From: Akebia trifoliata
Lineage: Eukaryota > Streptophyta > Magnoliopsida > Ranunculales > Lardizabalaceae
DNA length: 64,000 nucleotides
Direction of reading: 5' to 3'
Assembly: GCA_017979445.1 (NCBI GenBank)
Contig: CM030711.1
Span: forward strand, 3,410,001 to 3,474,000
Of the stretch, positions 1-12,500 are shown in pieces; the first letter of the stretch is position 1; the number at the start of each line of letters is the position of its first letter. Below the pieces are notes generated by a model. It was not told the DNA's origin and did not search any database. It saw only the letters and a list, made by a program, of their open reading frames with translations. The translations under genes were made by a program, and so were the position numbers.

Positions 1-1202
1 ACCCCAACTTGGTGTCTATGGGGAGGAGAACATCAATTGAAAAAATAGAAAGGGAGACCTCAATCTATGATAGAAGAACCAAGAGCTCGTACAATTTGAA
101 GTTCCTTGTTCACAAACTAACCAAGGATAGAAGAAAATGGGAAGTTAGGTTTGATAAATCAAACCAATAGAATGGAATCCTAAAGGAGGATACTGGTAAC
201 ATCCGGGCAGCATTGGGATAACAGCTTCATAGAAAACGTCCTTGTTAATCTATAATAAAGAACAATCAGAGAAAGGACTCAAACCGAAAGGAATGCCATA
301 ATCTTCTCGTAGGAATATATATCAATTGTTCATTTAAGATTAAGAAGAGAAGATCATGACAAGTTAGGATAATAGTTTATGAAATTGTGAGGCTTGATAC
401 TAATGAGATTCAAGCACAATCTAAAACTGTCTGGGAGGATCTCGTTGAACAGATATGGAACAAACTCCAATGTTGGACAAGAGTATGTATTGGAAACGCT
501 AGTGGTCAACCGTAAAAATTACATGGAAAAAAAGATCTTGAATTGCTCTTTCTAATTACATTTCTCCCTTTCCTGGTAAATCCAATCAAGAACAATAACA
601 TATGTTGACTTGACCCTGAAACAAGAAGAATGAAAATGAAAGGATATTGCCAACAAGACTATGTATCGGAAACCTTTCTGGTCAAACTCTTCGTACAAAT
701 TACCTATGGCAAAAAGATCTCAGAGAACTCTTTCTAACTATATTTCTCCCTTTCCTGGTAAACCCAATTAAGAAAAATAACAAATAACTGATCTTGAATT
801 GCTTTTGCAAGAATATTTGTAAAGTTGACTTTGCTATAGAAGGGAGAAAAACAAACGAATTATGCCACAAAACTGATAGTTTTTCTTCAATGGCTGATAA
901 GGATGAAGGTAATGAAACACATGAGCAAATGATAAGCCCATCTCATCTATGCGGCGTTCCCCTGGTCCTAAATAGATTCAGACATTACGAATGTATATTT
1001 CTCCAATGGAGTGAGTGACTTCAAATTGAATTCAGACACCTATGTCTGATAAATTTCCACACCAAACATAAAACCCATCAATTCAATTCCACAAAAATCA
1101 ACAATTCAATCCTCAAACAAACCCAACATGAACAATTCAATTAAAAAAACTAATAACCAAAACAGAACACCAAAGAAAGAATGTTCAACAAACTCAACTC
1201 AC
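1..1202 (-). other. First intron of the Rop GAP gene, no exon found
   Basis: This stretch follows the splice donor of the Rop GAP first exon. I looked on the minus strand for the RhoGAP domain that should come next and found no matching reading frame, so the second exon probably lies beyond the left edge. The stretch holds an imperfect tandem duplication listed separately. Nothing else here is recognisable. Confidence 0.6.
484..782. repeat. Imperfect tandem duplication, about 120 bp
   Basis: Positions 484-600 and 660-782 are two diverged copies in the same orientation. Both run from TATGTAT(T/C)GGAAAC through a shared TTTCTCCCTTTCCTGGTAAA block to an AATAACA end, with about 60 unrelated bases between them. 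They lie in the presumed first intron of the Rop GAP gene. Confidence 0.75.
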
Positions 1203-1612
1203 CTGGCACTGGGAGCCCTCCTGGATACTTCGGGTTCAAATTCAACAGGCAAGCCGAGGAACCCATTAAAGCGATCGAACGTGACATGAGCGACATGGCG
1301 CACATCGCTCGGCCATCCGATCTCCATCGAAGAGCAAAGCTTTTCTTCCCTCAATGTCCTACAAGAAACCAAAGACTTTCTAAAAACAGTTAGCAAAAGA
1401 GCCAACAAAGACAACTGATCTCCCTCTTTGTCTCTTTCTTTCCTATCTTTGTCTTCCACTTCGACTACAGGAGAGGAGTTGGGGTTGTTAATAAGGGAAT
1501 CGGACTGAGTCTGAGTCTGGGTCTGGAGTGCTCCATCATTGGTTGTGGACACACAAGATAAGGAGCTTGGAGAGGAAGGAAAATGAGATGGGGAGTGTAG
1601 GACTTCTGTCAT
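1203..1612 (-). CDS. ROPGAP: CRIB-type Rop GTPase-activating protein, first exon (partial)
   Basis: This is the N-terminal exon of a plant Rho-of-plants GTPase-activating protein. The family switches off Rop GTPases at the plasma membrane, where they control polar growth and signalling. Seen: a Ser/Thr/Gln-rich leader (residues 1-50), an acidic and charged stretch, a hydrophobic LSLLALL segment (67-73), then a CRIB Rop-binding motif at about 98-120, including WPSDVRHVAHVTFDRF and LGLPVEFEPEV. In this family the RhoGAP domain follows on later exons, here off the left edge. The start is the ATG at 1612; the upstream TTG is in frame but unlikely. The exon ends in phase 2 at a strong donor, CCAG|GTGAGT. 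RIC proteins also carry CRIB motifs, but the segment before the motif and the EVxRRxPS ending match Rop GAPs as I know them. Confidence 0.85.
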
Positions 1613-2590
1613 GGCTGGCAATGAAAAGGGTTATCTAAGAAAAATAAAAACCCAAATCAAATCTAAGGGATTTTATTTTCAAGAAATTTGGGGAGTTGAA
1701 GAAATTGGAGAAATGCGGTTTGAAAATTGAATAGAGTTGGATTGAAGGAAGGGTTTGGTGTGGTGGGACGTGAGAATCATTAACTATTTTTTAATCCTAT
1801 ATTTCTCCTATTTGTTCTCTCTTATCTTTGCTGGAGGGTTTGAACTTTGAAGAAGCAAAGACCCCAAAGAGAGAGAGAGTATAAAATTATTCAAGTGAGT
1901 ATTAAAAAAGGTAGAGAGACAGAGGAGAGGTGGGTAGTGATGGAGATGGGGAGGTATGAAGTGCTTTTGTCTCTCTGTCTGCTTGAGCAGGAAGCCTTCT
2001 TATTCTTTTTTTTGTTTTTTTTTTTTCAACTTTGTTTTAAAAACAAAGGAAACTGTTTTGAGAGATCAACTAACTTTCCTTCAACTCCTCCAAAAGTAGT
2101 ATTTTTTTAATGTTTTAGGGATGTATAAGTTACTTGTACTCTACACAGCTTTGGGTACTTTAGGGTATAAATGTACACCTGGCAACAAATTCAGGGTAGG
2201 AGTGGGAGTGTGGGACGCACATATTCCATGAGTCTCACCACTTATCATGTCTTGTGTACCTTATGATGTATAAAACATTTCCTTCCTTAATGTTTGTTTG
2301 TGTGTATTATAATCTTATTTGCCACCCAATATAATGTGATGATTCAGATAGCTATGATCATGTAATTGGTCTCATATAAATATCTCTAATCATCATCAAT
2401 TAATGGCGATAGACGATCATGATTATGTAAATGTAAAATCCAACGCTCAAGATTTATATTTGAGATAAGTATCAGTAGAGATATAAATTATCGAGAGATA
2501 TGTGTAAATCTTTATTGGTAGATTTCATATCGGATTTGTATTTTTTTTTCTTGAGTCAATGGAAGTTGATACATAAACAATTACTGAAAG
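1613..2590. other. 5' flank of the Rop GAP gene
   Basis: No coding region is supported. The interval holds the leader and promoter side of the Rop GAP gene, with GA-rich patches near 1870-1930, a T-rich run near 2008-2030 and AT-rich DNA beyond. I could not place a TATA box with confidence. Confidence 0.5.
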
Positions 2591-2920
2591 GGAAAATTAC
2601 TAAAAAAAAGAGTTTAATATTTTAATATTTAAAAAATAAGAATCTATTTTTTCAAAATTTTCTAAAAAAGAATTAAATCGTAGGACTATCCAGCATTTTA
2701 ATATGTTGAAATACATTATTTTACCAAAACTACCCTCTAAATACTTAAATCATTAGATTGTAGTGTGCTTTAATACCCCCCAACAATTTAGCATCGATTT
2801 AAAATATTAGATAGTCCAACGAGTTACTAAAATGCTGGATTGTCCAATAACTTAATTTGTTTTTGATAATTTTTTTATTTATAAATATTAAAATATTTAA
2901 CCCTCTTTTTATAATTTTCC
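2591..2920. mobile_element. Foldback MITE with terminal inverted repeats of about 110 bp
   Basis: The ends GGAAAATTACTAAAAAAAAG (left) and its inverted counterpart ending TTATAATTTTCC (right) open two long AT-rich arms, about 2591-2700 and 2812-2920. They pair over most of their length, including a matched block with ATCCAGCATTTTAATA on one side and its inverse on the other. The central loop is about 110 bp. No coding capacity is present. I could not define a target duplication, so the superfamily is unknown. Confidence 0.7.
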
Positions 2921-4586
2921 TTTTTTAAAATCACTCAAAAATAATCAAATCAATAGTGAAAGTGATTATTAACCTACTTTCAATAATAGAAAATATATCT
3001 CTGAACAGAATTTAATTAAGAAAAAACATTCAATTAGTTGACCGCAAATCTTTCTAATTGAATTTCAAGAAACATGAAACACAATATGAAGAAAATTTTG
3101 ACCATACATTTAATGTATCCAATTTCCAAAATGACCTTGGAATACACATTGGAAAGGGGATTTTGTGTCAAAAATGACCTTGAAAAAATTATTTTTTACC
3201 AAAATACCCTTGAATTCCAATTTTCAAAGTGTATTTATTGAAAATTAGCCAATGAAAAAAGAGCTTAAAAATAAGTATTTTGTTAGTAATCATTTTAGTA
3301 AGTAGAAATACTGAGTAAAATACAAGGGAGAAAGAGACAGTAGTTAAGGAAACAAACAAAAAGGCAGATAGATTTCATCATCACTTCTCCTTCTACTCCA
3401 CTAAAAAATACATGTTTTCACATAAAATAAAGACAATTGAGGAAACTTAAGAACAGGGATTCTAAAAAGGGCCTCTATTTTGCAACGTTAGGTGAGCTAA
3501 GGCCTAAAGTATGATCAAAATTCCCCTCAATTTGTTGGGCCCACCACAAAGTCCACCATTGTTATTGGCCCCACCACTCACCATTCCTAGTGGTGGTAGT
3601 CTTAGGTTTGTACGATTAGGCATGATAACTTGGGAGAAAATGATTTTTCTTGAAAATTTAGATTTTCAAATGTTTAATTGTGTATTTTTCTTAGAATTCA
3701 TTTTTTCAACCAAAGCGAATTTTCAGCTTGGAGGGAAAATATTTCCCACACCATCCTCCGAGTAAAATGATTTCCCTAATCCTAATGTTATTTTCTCGAG
3801 ATTGTCCTCACCTCAAAAACTAAAATTCCAACTTTCTTTTTGACATTTTTGTAGGTGCAATCAAATAATGGAATTCATTTTTCTTTAGAATTCATTTTCC
3901 CATTATCATTTTTAATGAAAAAAAAAAATTATAATCTCTTAAAATCGAATTTCATGTAATAATACAAACCCTTATACCAATTCCAACCGGTCTCTATATC
4001 TCTATATTTAGAGATAGAGACCTCCGAACCGAGCTCCAACTAGTCACTAAATTTTGAACACACCTTTTAAATTACTATTCACGTCTTTAGAATTGGAGAA
4101 GAAACAACAACAAAAATTAGAGATGCTCTCTATTTCACTATTCATCTTATACAAATTCCAATTGTATCCTAATCATTTGACATAAATGCCATTCTTGAAT
4201 ACCCTTTTTTTTAATAAAAATATGTTTTAAATATAATTTTTGTCCTTTATTTATTTTCAATTATTATTATTCAATATTTTAAATTCTTTTTATTAATATT
4301 TTAAAACTCGGATTTAATCAACTATTCGACCAAATTCGACAATATTTCGTAATAAAAAATAAGTTCGATAATAATGAATTAGAGACACGAATAGTGATTT
4401 AGAGGTTGGCCCAGTTGGACTTCGTTAAGGTTAGGAGGAGAGCATCTTCTCTATGACGAGAGAATATGTCAATATAAGACAAAAAAGTAGAGATAGTCAT
4501 TGGAGTTGCTCGTAGATGCAATCTTGAGGCAGTTTTAAAGATAATACCGTTCTTCGACAACAAACAACGATAATGATTAAGGGCTA
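2921..4586. other. Intergenic AT-rich DNA with possible MITE relics
   Basis: No gene is supported. Two weak inverted pairings are visible. One joins about 3622 (TGATAACTTGGGAGAAAATG) to about 3905. The other joins about 4029 (GAGCTCCAACTAGTCAC) to about 4513. Both resemble the ends of non-autonomous DNA transposons but are too diverged to call firmly. Confidence 0.35.
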
Positions 4587-4750
4587 AGACCCATAGCTTA
4601 GTTGGTTGACACATTGCAACCTTAACAATGAAGGTGTGGGTTGAAGTCCAGCTTATCTAATAATAAGGTGAGTCAACTCGATAACGTAATTATTTTACCT
4701 AGCTGAGTCAATAACATCTATTTAAGAACTGTCAAGACATTATTTTTTTT
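4587..4750 (+). mobile_element. tRNA-derived SINE-like relic
   Basis: An RNA polymerase III box A fit (TAGCTTAGTTGG, 4594-4605) is followed 33 bases later by a box B-like GGTTGAAGTCC (4639-4649), the spacing of a tRNA-type internal promoter. The flanks cannot fold into a complete tRNA, so a SINE or tRNA relic fits better than a tRNA gene. A T-rich tract near 4742-4750 may mark the 3' end. No clean target duplication was found. Confidence 0.4.
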
Positions 4751-6596
4751 ACCTTTTAGAATTTAAACACAGGTTTCAAACGATTAGATATATAACTCGA
4801 CCGAGTTACTTCAAAAGTTAATATCGTGGAATCGACTTGGACATGTAATGAGGTGACTCGCTGATTTTTAAAAATACTGTACCGTTATTAGTATATGCCC
4901 TCCAAATTTAAAAGAAAAGAAAGATGATAGCTTTTGTACCTTTACTACAGAGAGAATACTTGAGGCCTGAGAAAGTAAGCTCTCTAACTACCGTTAGATG
5001 GGATTTCACTTTTTCAAATTCAAACGTGAGACCACAAGCAACGGTACTATTGTTAATGTAAAGTTTGGGTATCCTCGATTCCTCCACATTGTCCCAAAAC
5101 GCCACCCGGCATTCTCCTCGGCCCATTCCTTGGTCTGTGGACCTTGAAAGTGTCCACGTGGCATTTGTGGGTGGGATGGGGGAATTTCAAAACTTTGAAT
5201 TCTTCCCGGGAAGGGGAAGGCCCTGTTTGTAAGCTTGAAAAAAAAACTATGAATCAGCAAAGTATTTCAAGTAAAGTTTTGTTCTACAGAAGTTTGCAAG
5301 TATTTTTAGTTCACCAACCATTTTATGTGATTCTTAGTTGAGGTGTGCTTGAGTAACATTGAAATTGACATCGTTTGGGACATTGGTGTGCATAGAACGC
5401 TTCTCATTCATTTCTCGATTGAAAAGCATCTTTAGTTCTATAGACACGTCCACATGAGCAATGTCAATGTTACTTCAGCAGTTTCCTTCTTAGAGCCCAC
5501 TGATAAACAAGAATCAACAAAACTTGCATAAGTGCAGCCAAGCATCAATTAACATGCATTTTTTTTTTTTCTAACTTCAATTGCACGGTCTTCTGTAAGA
5601 GCTAAGAGTAACAAAAATCCTCCATTTTCCCTGAAGAGTGATGATTTTCTGACTCAAAATTTCACTCAATCTGTACACAGCTGACATGGCAAGGGTACAA
5701 AACCATAAATCTTTTTCTTCAAGATACACAAGGAAAATGATCAACAGTTCTGTAACCTTGCCACATCTGCCAAGTACAAACCGAGTGAATTGTCTAGTCA
5801 GAAAATCATAAGAGTTTTCCTAAAGACTGGAACCTGTTCCCCTCCTGCCACACCCACATATTCTCAAAAAGCACTCCACTTCAAATAAATATATTTTTTT
5901 AAAAAGTCCAATAGGTTGATTCAGTGATCTCTTAACTAACCTATTCAAAACAATTGCTAACAGGTTTCCAAGTTGAATCTTTTTTTTCTTCTTGGTGGTA
6001 ATGCATTAAGAACAAGGGTGTGTTTTAAGAGACCGCAACAATTGAGTCTTTCCCAAAACCTCGTTATTTTCAACCTCTTGATTACCATTAAAAAGAAGAA
6101 AAATCTATTCTACCACTTCAACCTTTTGTTAAAAATCCTTAATTTTTCTATCAAGGACGCATATCCTCAACTTCTTCTAACTCCAATCTTTTTATTGAGG
6201 TCGATCTCTGATAAAGGGGATTATGTCAAATATTTACCCAAACTAAAGTAAAAATAAAATACCTGTCTTCATGGAGTAGTTGTATCAAGTGATGTCTCTT
6301 CAAGGAGCATTTCAAGACAAGGAAACAAAATAATAATAATAATAATAATTAGACCAGAGGTATGAAGAGCTTTTCTTCAATTTTACAACACGTACCATCC
6401 GGATATTCTGCCAAATCCCAAGGTGGGATTTTTTATATTTTGCAGTAATAATCCACAAAGCAATCCTATGCTACAGCATTTTCCCCCCGTTCCAGCTACT
6501 ACAATAAAACTGCTTACATGAAAGAAATACAAAAGCATACAAATCTCATACAGTGAGCATCACCTGTGCGTACGAGATGACAGAAATTGTCTTTTA
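4751..6596. other. Intergenic region including the kinesin 3' UTR side
   Basis: No supported coding sequence. A (TAA)n tract lies near 6330-6350, and the last few hundred bases should include the 3' untranslated region of the minus-strand kinesin gene. Short open frames here have no family resemblance. Confidence 0.5.
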
Positions 6597-9500
6597 TCAG
6601 TTGAGTTGAAGGAGTGGTGAGCGCGGTATAAGTGATGGCTTTGGTTCCTTCAAGGATGGTGACTCATATGGGTGGTTCTCTCGAAACTCTTCAAGGAGAG
6701 TGTCCATAGGCATTGCCCTTAGCGACTCAATAGTCCCTTTACTTGGGACATCCAGCTCAGATTTCACTGGTGTCGTTCCACTTGGCTCATAATCCTGAGT
6801 ATTTATTTAGTAGAGAACAAAATACAATATAAACAAAATTCAGTTATCAGTTAAAATATCAAATACACATAATAAAACACAGGAAACCAATGAGGACCGT
6901 ATCCTACCCTTACAAATGTACCAAAACATAAACAACGTTAAAAAACTCCTGTTAATTAACATATCATCACTTCAGAAAAGTTCAAAAAAAGTTATCACTT
7001 CAGAAAAGTTCAAAAAAAGAGGAGGGGGAGGAGGAATCTGAGTGTTTGTTGTCAATAACCATCCAAGAACGCAATTATTGATGAAGAGTTATCAATTTTC
7101 TCCCGAATCTATGTGTGTGTGGGTGGGGTGGGGGGGAAGCAAAAAGGTTGGGATGGATTGGGAGGTGACACTTGCAAAGAGGGGGGAAGAAAAAGGTGAG
7201 AATATTTCAATGCTTACACACACCCTCGGTGTTAATGGTGGAGGGGACTTGGTTAAGGATTGTTTCAAGGGGTGAAGTCAAACATAAATAAAAAGGTGGG
7301 AGGTGGATCAAAATCACTCAATGTTTACACAACAAAACTGAAGTTAATGAATAGGAAATATGATACATAAACATGTAATAAAATCCTTCAAATATTACTA
7401 AGGAGGTAAGAGTCATTGACTTCACACAATAGTTAGCTCATATTATTAAATCGTACCTCAGGATAATTGACTCTTATGCAAATCATAAAATGAAGAACTC
7501 TGAACTTCTTTCCTTATTATGTTCTTTTCATTTTTAGTCTATTCGTTTATTTAAATTACAGACACGAACTTTAAAAGCTCTTTTCCCCAGAAAAAAAAAA
7601 TTGAGAATTATGTGCCGTACATCCTCAAGACTCAAGCCTCATCTCATATTGGGGAAATGCCACATATAAGCAGAGCAATTTTTAAAATTTGTTGATGATT
7701 ATACATTTATGTGATGTGTGTGGACTAGTCGTGATAATGATTATTGTGTTTGATGTAAATAAGGGAATATTTTTCCATTTATCTGAAAGTTCATAATTTT
7801 TTATGGAGTTCCATTGTATTTTTGCTAACATCTTAATATTTGAAAGACATCGGTTCACGTTTCTTAGTAAAACAATGAAACCCAAGTCTTTGGTGATGAT
7901 TATTTTACCATGTATCTCTGCTGGAAAGTATTCCGTGCCTGCTCTTCAACGTGTGCTGCCTGGCCCGAATGGTCCTCCCGAAATTTCTGGAGGGTGTCTG
8001 CTTGTGCCTCAACAGTAGTCATTATGTTAGATACTGATTCCCGACCATGCTCCGAGATGCCTGCAGACAATTAACAAGTAAATAACCAAAACTACTTCAG
8101 AACAATATCCACATGCATCCACTGAGTATAATAGCCACAGTTTACACTTGACATTACACCAATAAACATATAACAATCAATACATACAAGCACTCACGCA
8201 TACTTAAACACACATATATTGTTAGATATGAATACAAACATATGGTGTTCCAAGCTGTCATTAGTTACCACGAGCAAATAGTATGGATCTATTTAACACA
8301 AATAGAGCAAGTAGTGAGCAACAATGCACTCCTCAGCTAAATACAGTAAACATCCCCCTGACAATCATGAGCCAAATACCACTTTATGAACCTATTGCAT
8401 ATAAAATAAAATGAAAGAAATATCGACCAAACTCTTAAGGTTTTAGAAAATTATTGTGCAGTTTCAATTCTCTCCAATTGTCCAACATGTATACAACAAA
8501 GTAAAATCTACAAGAAACAGGAACACTGGTAAGGCGACTCACTCTCAAAGTGATGAAGAATATCTTCATTGCTCTTCGCAACGTCCTCTTCAGCTGCCAT
8601 CCGTGCAGAACCAATCTCTACATCATGTTGTTCGTTACTATCCAGGGCATTTCTGCACCAAAAAGTTGATGCTATCCATCAAAACTATAAATAAATAAAA
8701 AATGGATGATGATGGTAATAAGAAGTTGTGGGATGATAGTAATGATGAAAATCTGTCTTCTGATAACAACCAACCATTGACCGAGAAGAAAGAACCTAGG
8801 AACCAGTGATCGTGCTACATATATGTATCAGGGCAATCTTTATCTTTCAACAACAAAATGATGCCATTCATATAAAAATAAGGAGGCATAAGACTTTATA
8901 TGCTTCCCAATGCCCCACTACCTTCCCACCCAAGAAAAGTAAACCAATTATTATAACCCGAGAAAACATTAGTGGCATACACTTCCGCTCTCTGCCCATT
9001 CTTTTGTTGATCCGGGAACAAAGAGCAAGCTAACTAAGGAATAAATGGAATCTCTATTTTACCTGACAAGTAACTCAATGGCTGAAACCTGTTCACTGTC
9101 CTTCTCGCTCACAGATTCACATGTCCTTTTCCAGTGCTTAGAAGCAGTTTCAACAGTACTTACACTAGAACAACCCAAGAAGATTAAATGAAGAAGATTA
9201 GTATGGCATTTAAAAGATTTGACACATACTTATCAAATATATATATATAGATATATATTTGACACATAAAGCAATGAAGAAATGGATAATGCAAGAATCA
9301 GTTCACCACAAAAGATAAAAGGTTCCTCATTTAGAACAGCCCAATTGAGAAAACTGACCATTGTTGAAAGAGTGACTCCATACGACAATGTTTGGCAGCA
9401 GAAAAATCAGCACTATCTTTCACTTCACTCTCAGCTTGAATGGAGAACTCCTGCCATTTTCTTTTAGCATCAGAGGTGATACTCACCATTGACGAAGTGT

Positions 9501-12500
9501 GCTTGTCCAAAAATGCCTTTTTTTCAATGTTAGAGTCTCTCAAATCAGCAAGTCTTGTCTCCACCTGCAGGCCCAGCCGTCACCCATTTTATGGAGAAAC
9601 CAGACTAAAAAGAAAGGCATGATAATATAATAAGTCCCGAAGCATACCAGCTCTTTTTGTCGACGAATGTGGATCGACACTAGATTTGTCATATCGGCCA
9701 AAAGTCTCTCTGATTCTGAAGTTGACTGCTCCTGCAATTGTTAAGCTTGAAAATCAGACAGGTCAAAGACAGAATCACTTTTCTGCACCTAAGATTCTGA
9801 AATGATACCTCGTAAGCTCTCTGAAATTCAGTAATGCTCTTTTGTTGAATCTCATGAACGCCATTTGTGTGGCTTTCAAGCCCATGTACTTCTTCCCCGA
9901 GCATATCGAGAAGCCCAAGAATGAAATCAGAACTCTCTTTTGTATGTTTAATACTTACATGGAATCTCTGTAGAAAGTCAGGGCGGGAGAAATCAAGAGA
10001 TAGATCATATTATAAAAAGGGAATAACATGTATGTATGGGATGAAATAGTCCAAAAAATTTATTGAAGGAATTTTTTTTTTTGCAAGGAATAGACTTAAG
10101 TGATTTACAGTGTTGATTTTCTAAAGATTTCTTGACACAAATGCAAAGCAATTGGAGAATAAGAAAAAAAACAAATATGATAAGAATTGAAAAGCTTAAC
10201 AAATTATTGAATTAATTAAAAGAGCCAAGATCTAGTGGTGGATTTCTTGCAAGAAACCTAAAAAAGAAGTTTATCAGGTCAGATTTTAGGATAAATAAAA
10301 GTTTTTATTTCAAATTCTACAAAATGTACTGATAATTTATAAGTGTGGGAACTATAAAGCTATAGAAACGAAAGCCAAATATAAGGAACAAACCTCACGC
10401 AATTCCTTAGCAAAAAGGGCCATCTCTCCCTGGTGGCTTGACAAGATACCTTGAAGATCACCAAATATTGAATTTGCTTCTTGGTCCTCCATATCTAGAA
10501 ACTGATGCACGAAACGATGGAAAATACCAGTTTAGACAATATTAGAGAATGAAGTACAGCAGTAGAATATTGCAATGGAAAATCTTAAACAAAATGCCAG
10601 TGTAGTTGCTACTTACTTTTTTGATTGAACAGGAATTAGAAGAAACCAAAGATGAAATCTCCTCCAGACCAGAATTATTGCTTGCTTTATGCAACCGCAC
10701 TACATTTTGCACTGCTTCCAAATGAGAAATGTACAAAGCTCTTGAAGTAGCCAATTTCTTCTTTAAATCTGATGCTAACTATAAACAGGATTTCATAATG
10801 CAGGGAGGGAAATGAAACTTGTCAGATTCTAACATATACTACTATTATAAAACAATTATGAGAAAGTTCAATTCAATCTGGGATAAGTAAAATACCTTCT
10901 CGTGATAATCCAGAAAAGAATGGCAAAGTTTTTCGACACATTGTAGATGTTCGTTTTGTTTAGACATTGATGTAGCAACCGTGTTGCAAAGAGATCCAAT
11001 TTTTTCTGTTAGATATTCCTGAAAATTGTCGACCACTGACCTGTTTTCTTCACTTAGTTTATCTTCTCTGACTGCAGAGTACCATCCCAAGTGTCGAGGA
11101 TCAGAGAACAAGTATAAACATTTGTGAAAGTTGAGGATACGGTTAATAAGATTTGCTAATTATAGAGTGCTACCTATTTTTGAAAATAACATGGCATTAT
11201 CCTGAAGAGACTTTTCCAGGTCAGACCGCAAAACACATGCCTGATGAGCCAAAGCATTTTCTATCCAAAAAATTCAAGAGGGTGAGAATGACAAGACATG
11301 TCCTCTAAAGTACTAGCAAGAATAAATGATAACAGACCTGCTTTTCGCTGTTCAGATATAATAAAATCTCTCTCCTTCAGAGTATACTGGGATTTCTTTA
11401 GTTCTTCCTCCGCTTTAGACAGTAATTTGCTTGTTTGGTCCAAATTTCTCTGTGATCTAGCCAATAGTAAATACAATTCCATGTATGAATGCTAGAAAAA
11501 CACATGGAAAAGATCATTTTGTTTACCTCCGTGGCATCAAGTTTGCAGCTCAAACCAAAAGACTGTTGGACCTGAGTTTCGTATTTATTTTGTAACTCTT
11601 CAATTTGCTGTTGATAGAATACCAATGGGATTATTAATGAAATGGCATAGTACAACTCATAACAAACCAAAACCATCATATAGAATGGAGCATCAATAAC
11701 TTGGCTCACCTTCTGATTTGTTTCCAGCATAATTCCCATCTGCTCAATTTGATCTGCCATTGCCTTTATCCAAAGAAAGAAATACTTTGGTAAAAAGGGC
11801 AATCCTAATGGATCAAAGTTAAAAGTACCAATGTCGTAAAAGAAACTAGGAAGTGTTGGGTACAAAAGAAATACTGAAAAGGTATAAGAATAAGCATCAG
11901 GTGAGTGGGTAGGAAAAACACTCTTCATAGATAAGTAATCCCATATACTGGGAAACAATTATCTACATTTGCATGTCAGAAATTACAAGTTTGCAACGAT
12001 TCCCATCTTAACAACTAAAAGGAAATGAAACCAAACGGTAATACCATTATTATATTTGCGAGGATGACTGAATTTACTAATTTATATCTATAAGAAATAT
12101 TTCAAGGGTACAAAAATAAATTGAAATTGAAGGGATATCTGAATAAGTATAGGTAAGTCAGCAGGAAAAAGGAACATCATAACTGCAATGCAAACGAGAA
12201 CAGACAAATGAACAACATCCCATAGTAAAAATAACCACAGCTATGTCCCTAATGCCAGGGGAAGCAGAAGCAGAACCACATATTGATCACAGCATTTTAA
12301 CTGAGGTCAGAGCAATACCTTCCTTTCACTCTCCTCTTGATAGTATCTTTCCTTTGGAATGTAAACCCCATTTTTCTCTCGTGCAGCATAAACCTCTATA
12401 GAAAGCAAGCAGTTGTTGATGAGTTTTAAGAAATGTCAAGAGCATATCATGTCTGTTCTTCACAAACCGCAGGAATGGGAAAAGCACATTACCTGCTTTA

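Noticed and set aside
1203..1612. A RIC-type CRIB effector protein
   Set aside because: The leader and the sequence right after the CRIB motif fit Rop GAPs better; the RhoGAP domain itself lies outside, so some doubt remains.
1199..1621. Start of the Rop GAP at 1621
   Set aside because: That codon is TTG; the first ATG is at 1612. The apparent stop at the other end lies in the intron past the GTGAGT donor.
4587..4660. A tRNA gene
   Set aside because: Box A and box B are present, but there is no matching acceptor stem and box B departs from GGTTCGA.
11398..11958. A 186-codon minus frame
   Set aside because: It reads through kinesin introns; only short parts are true exons.
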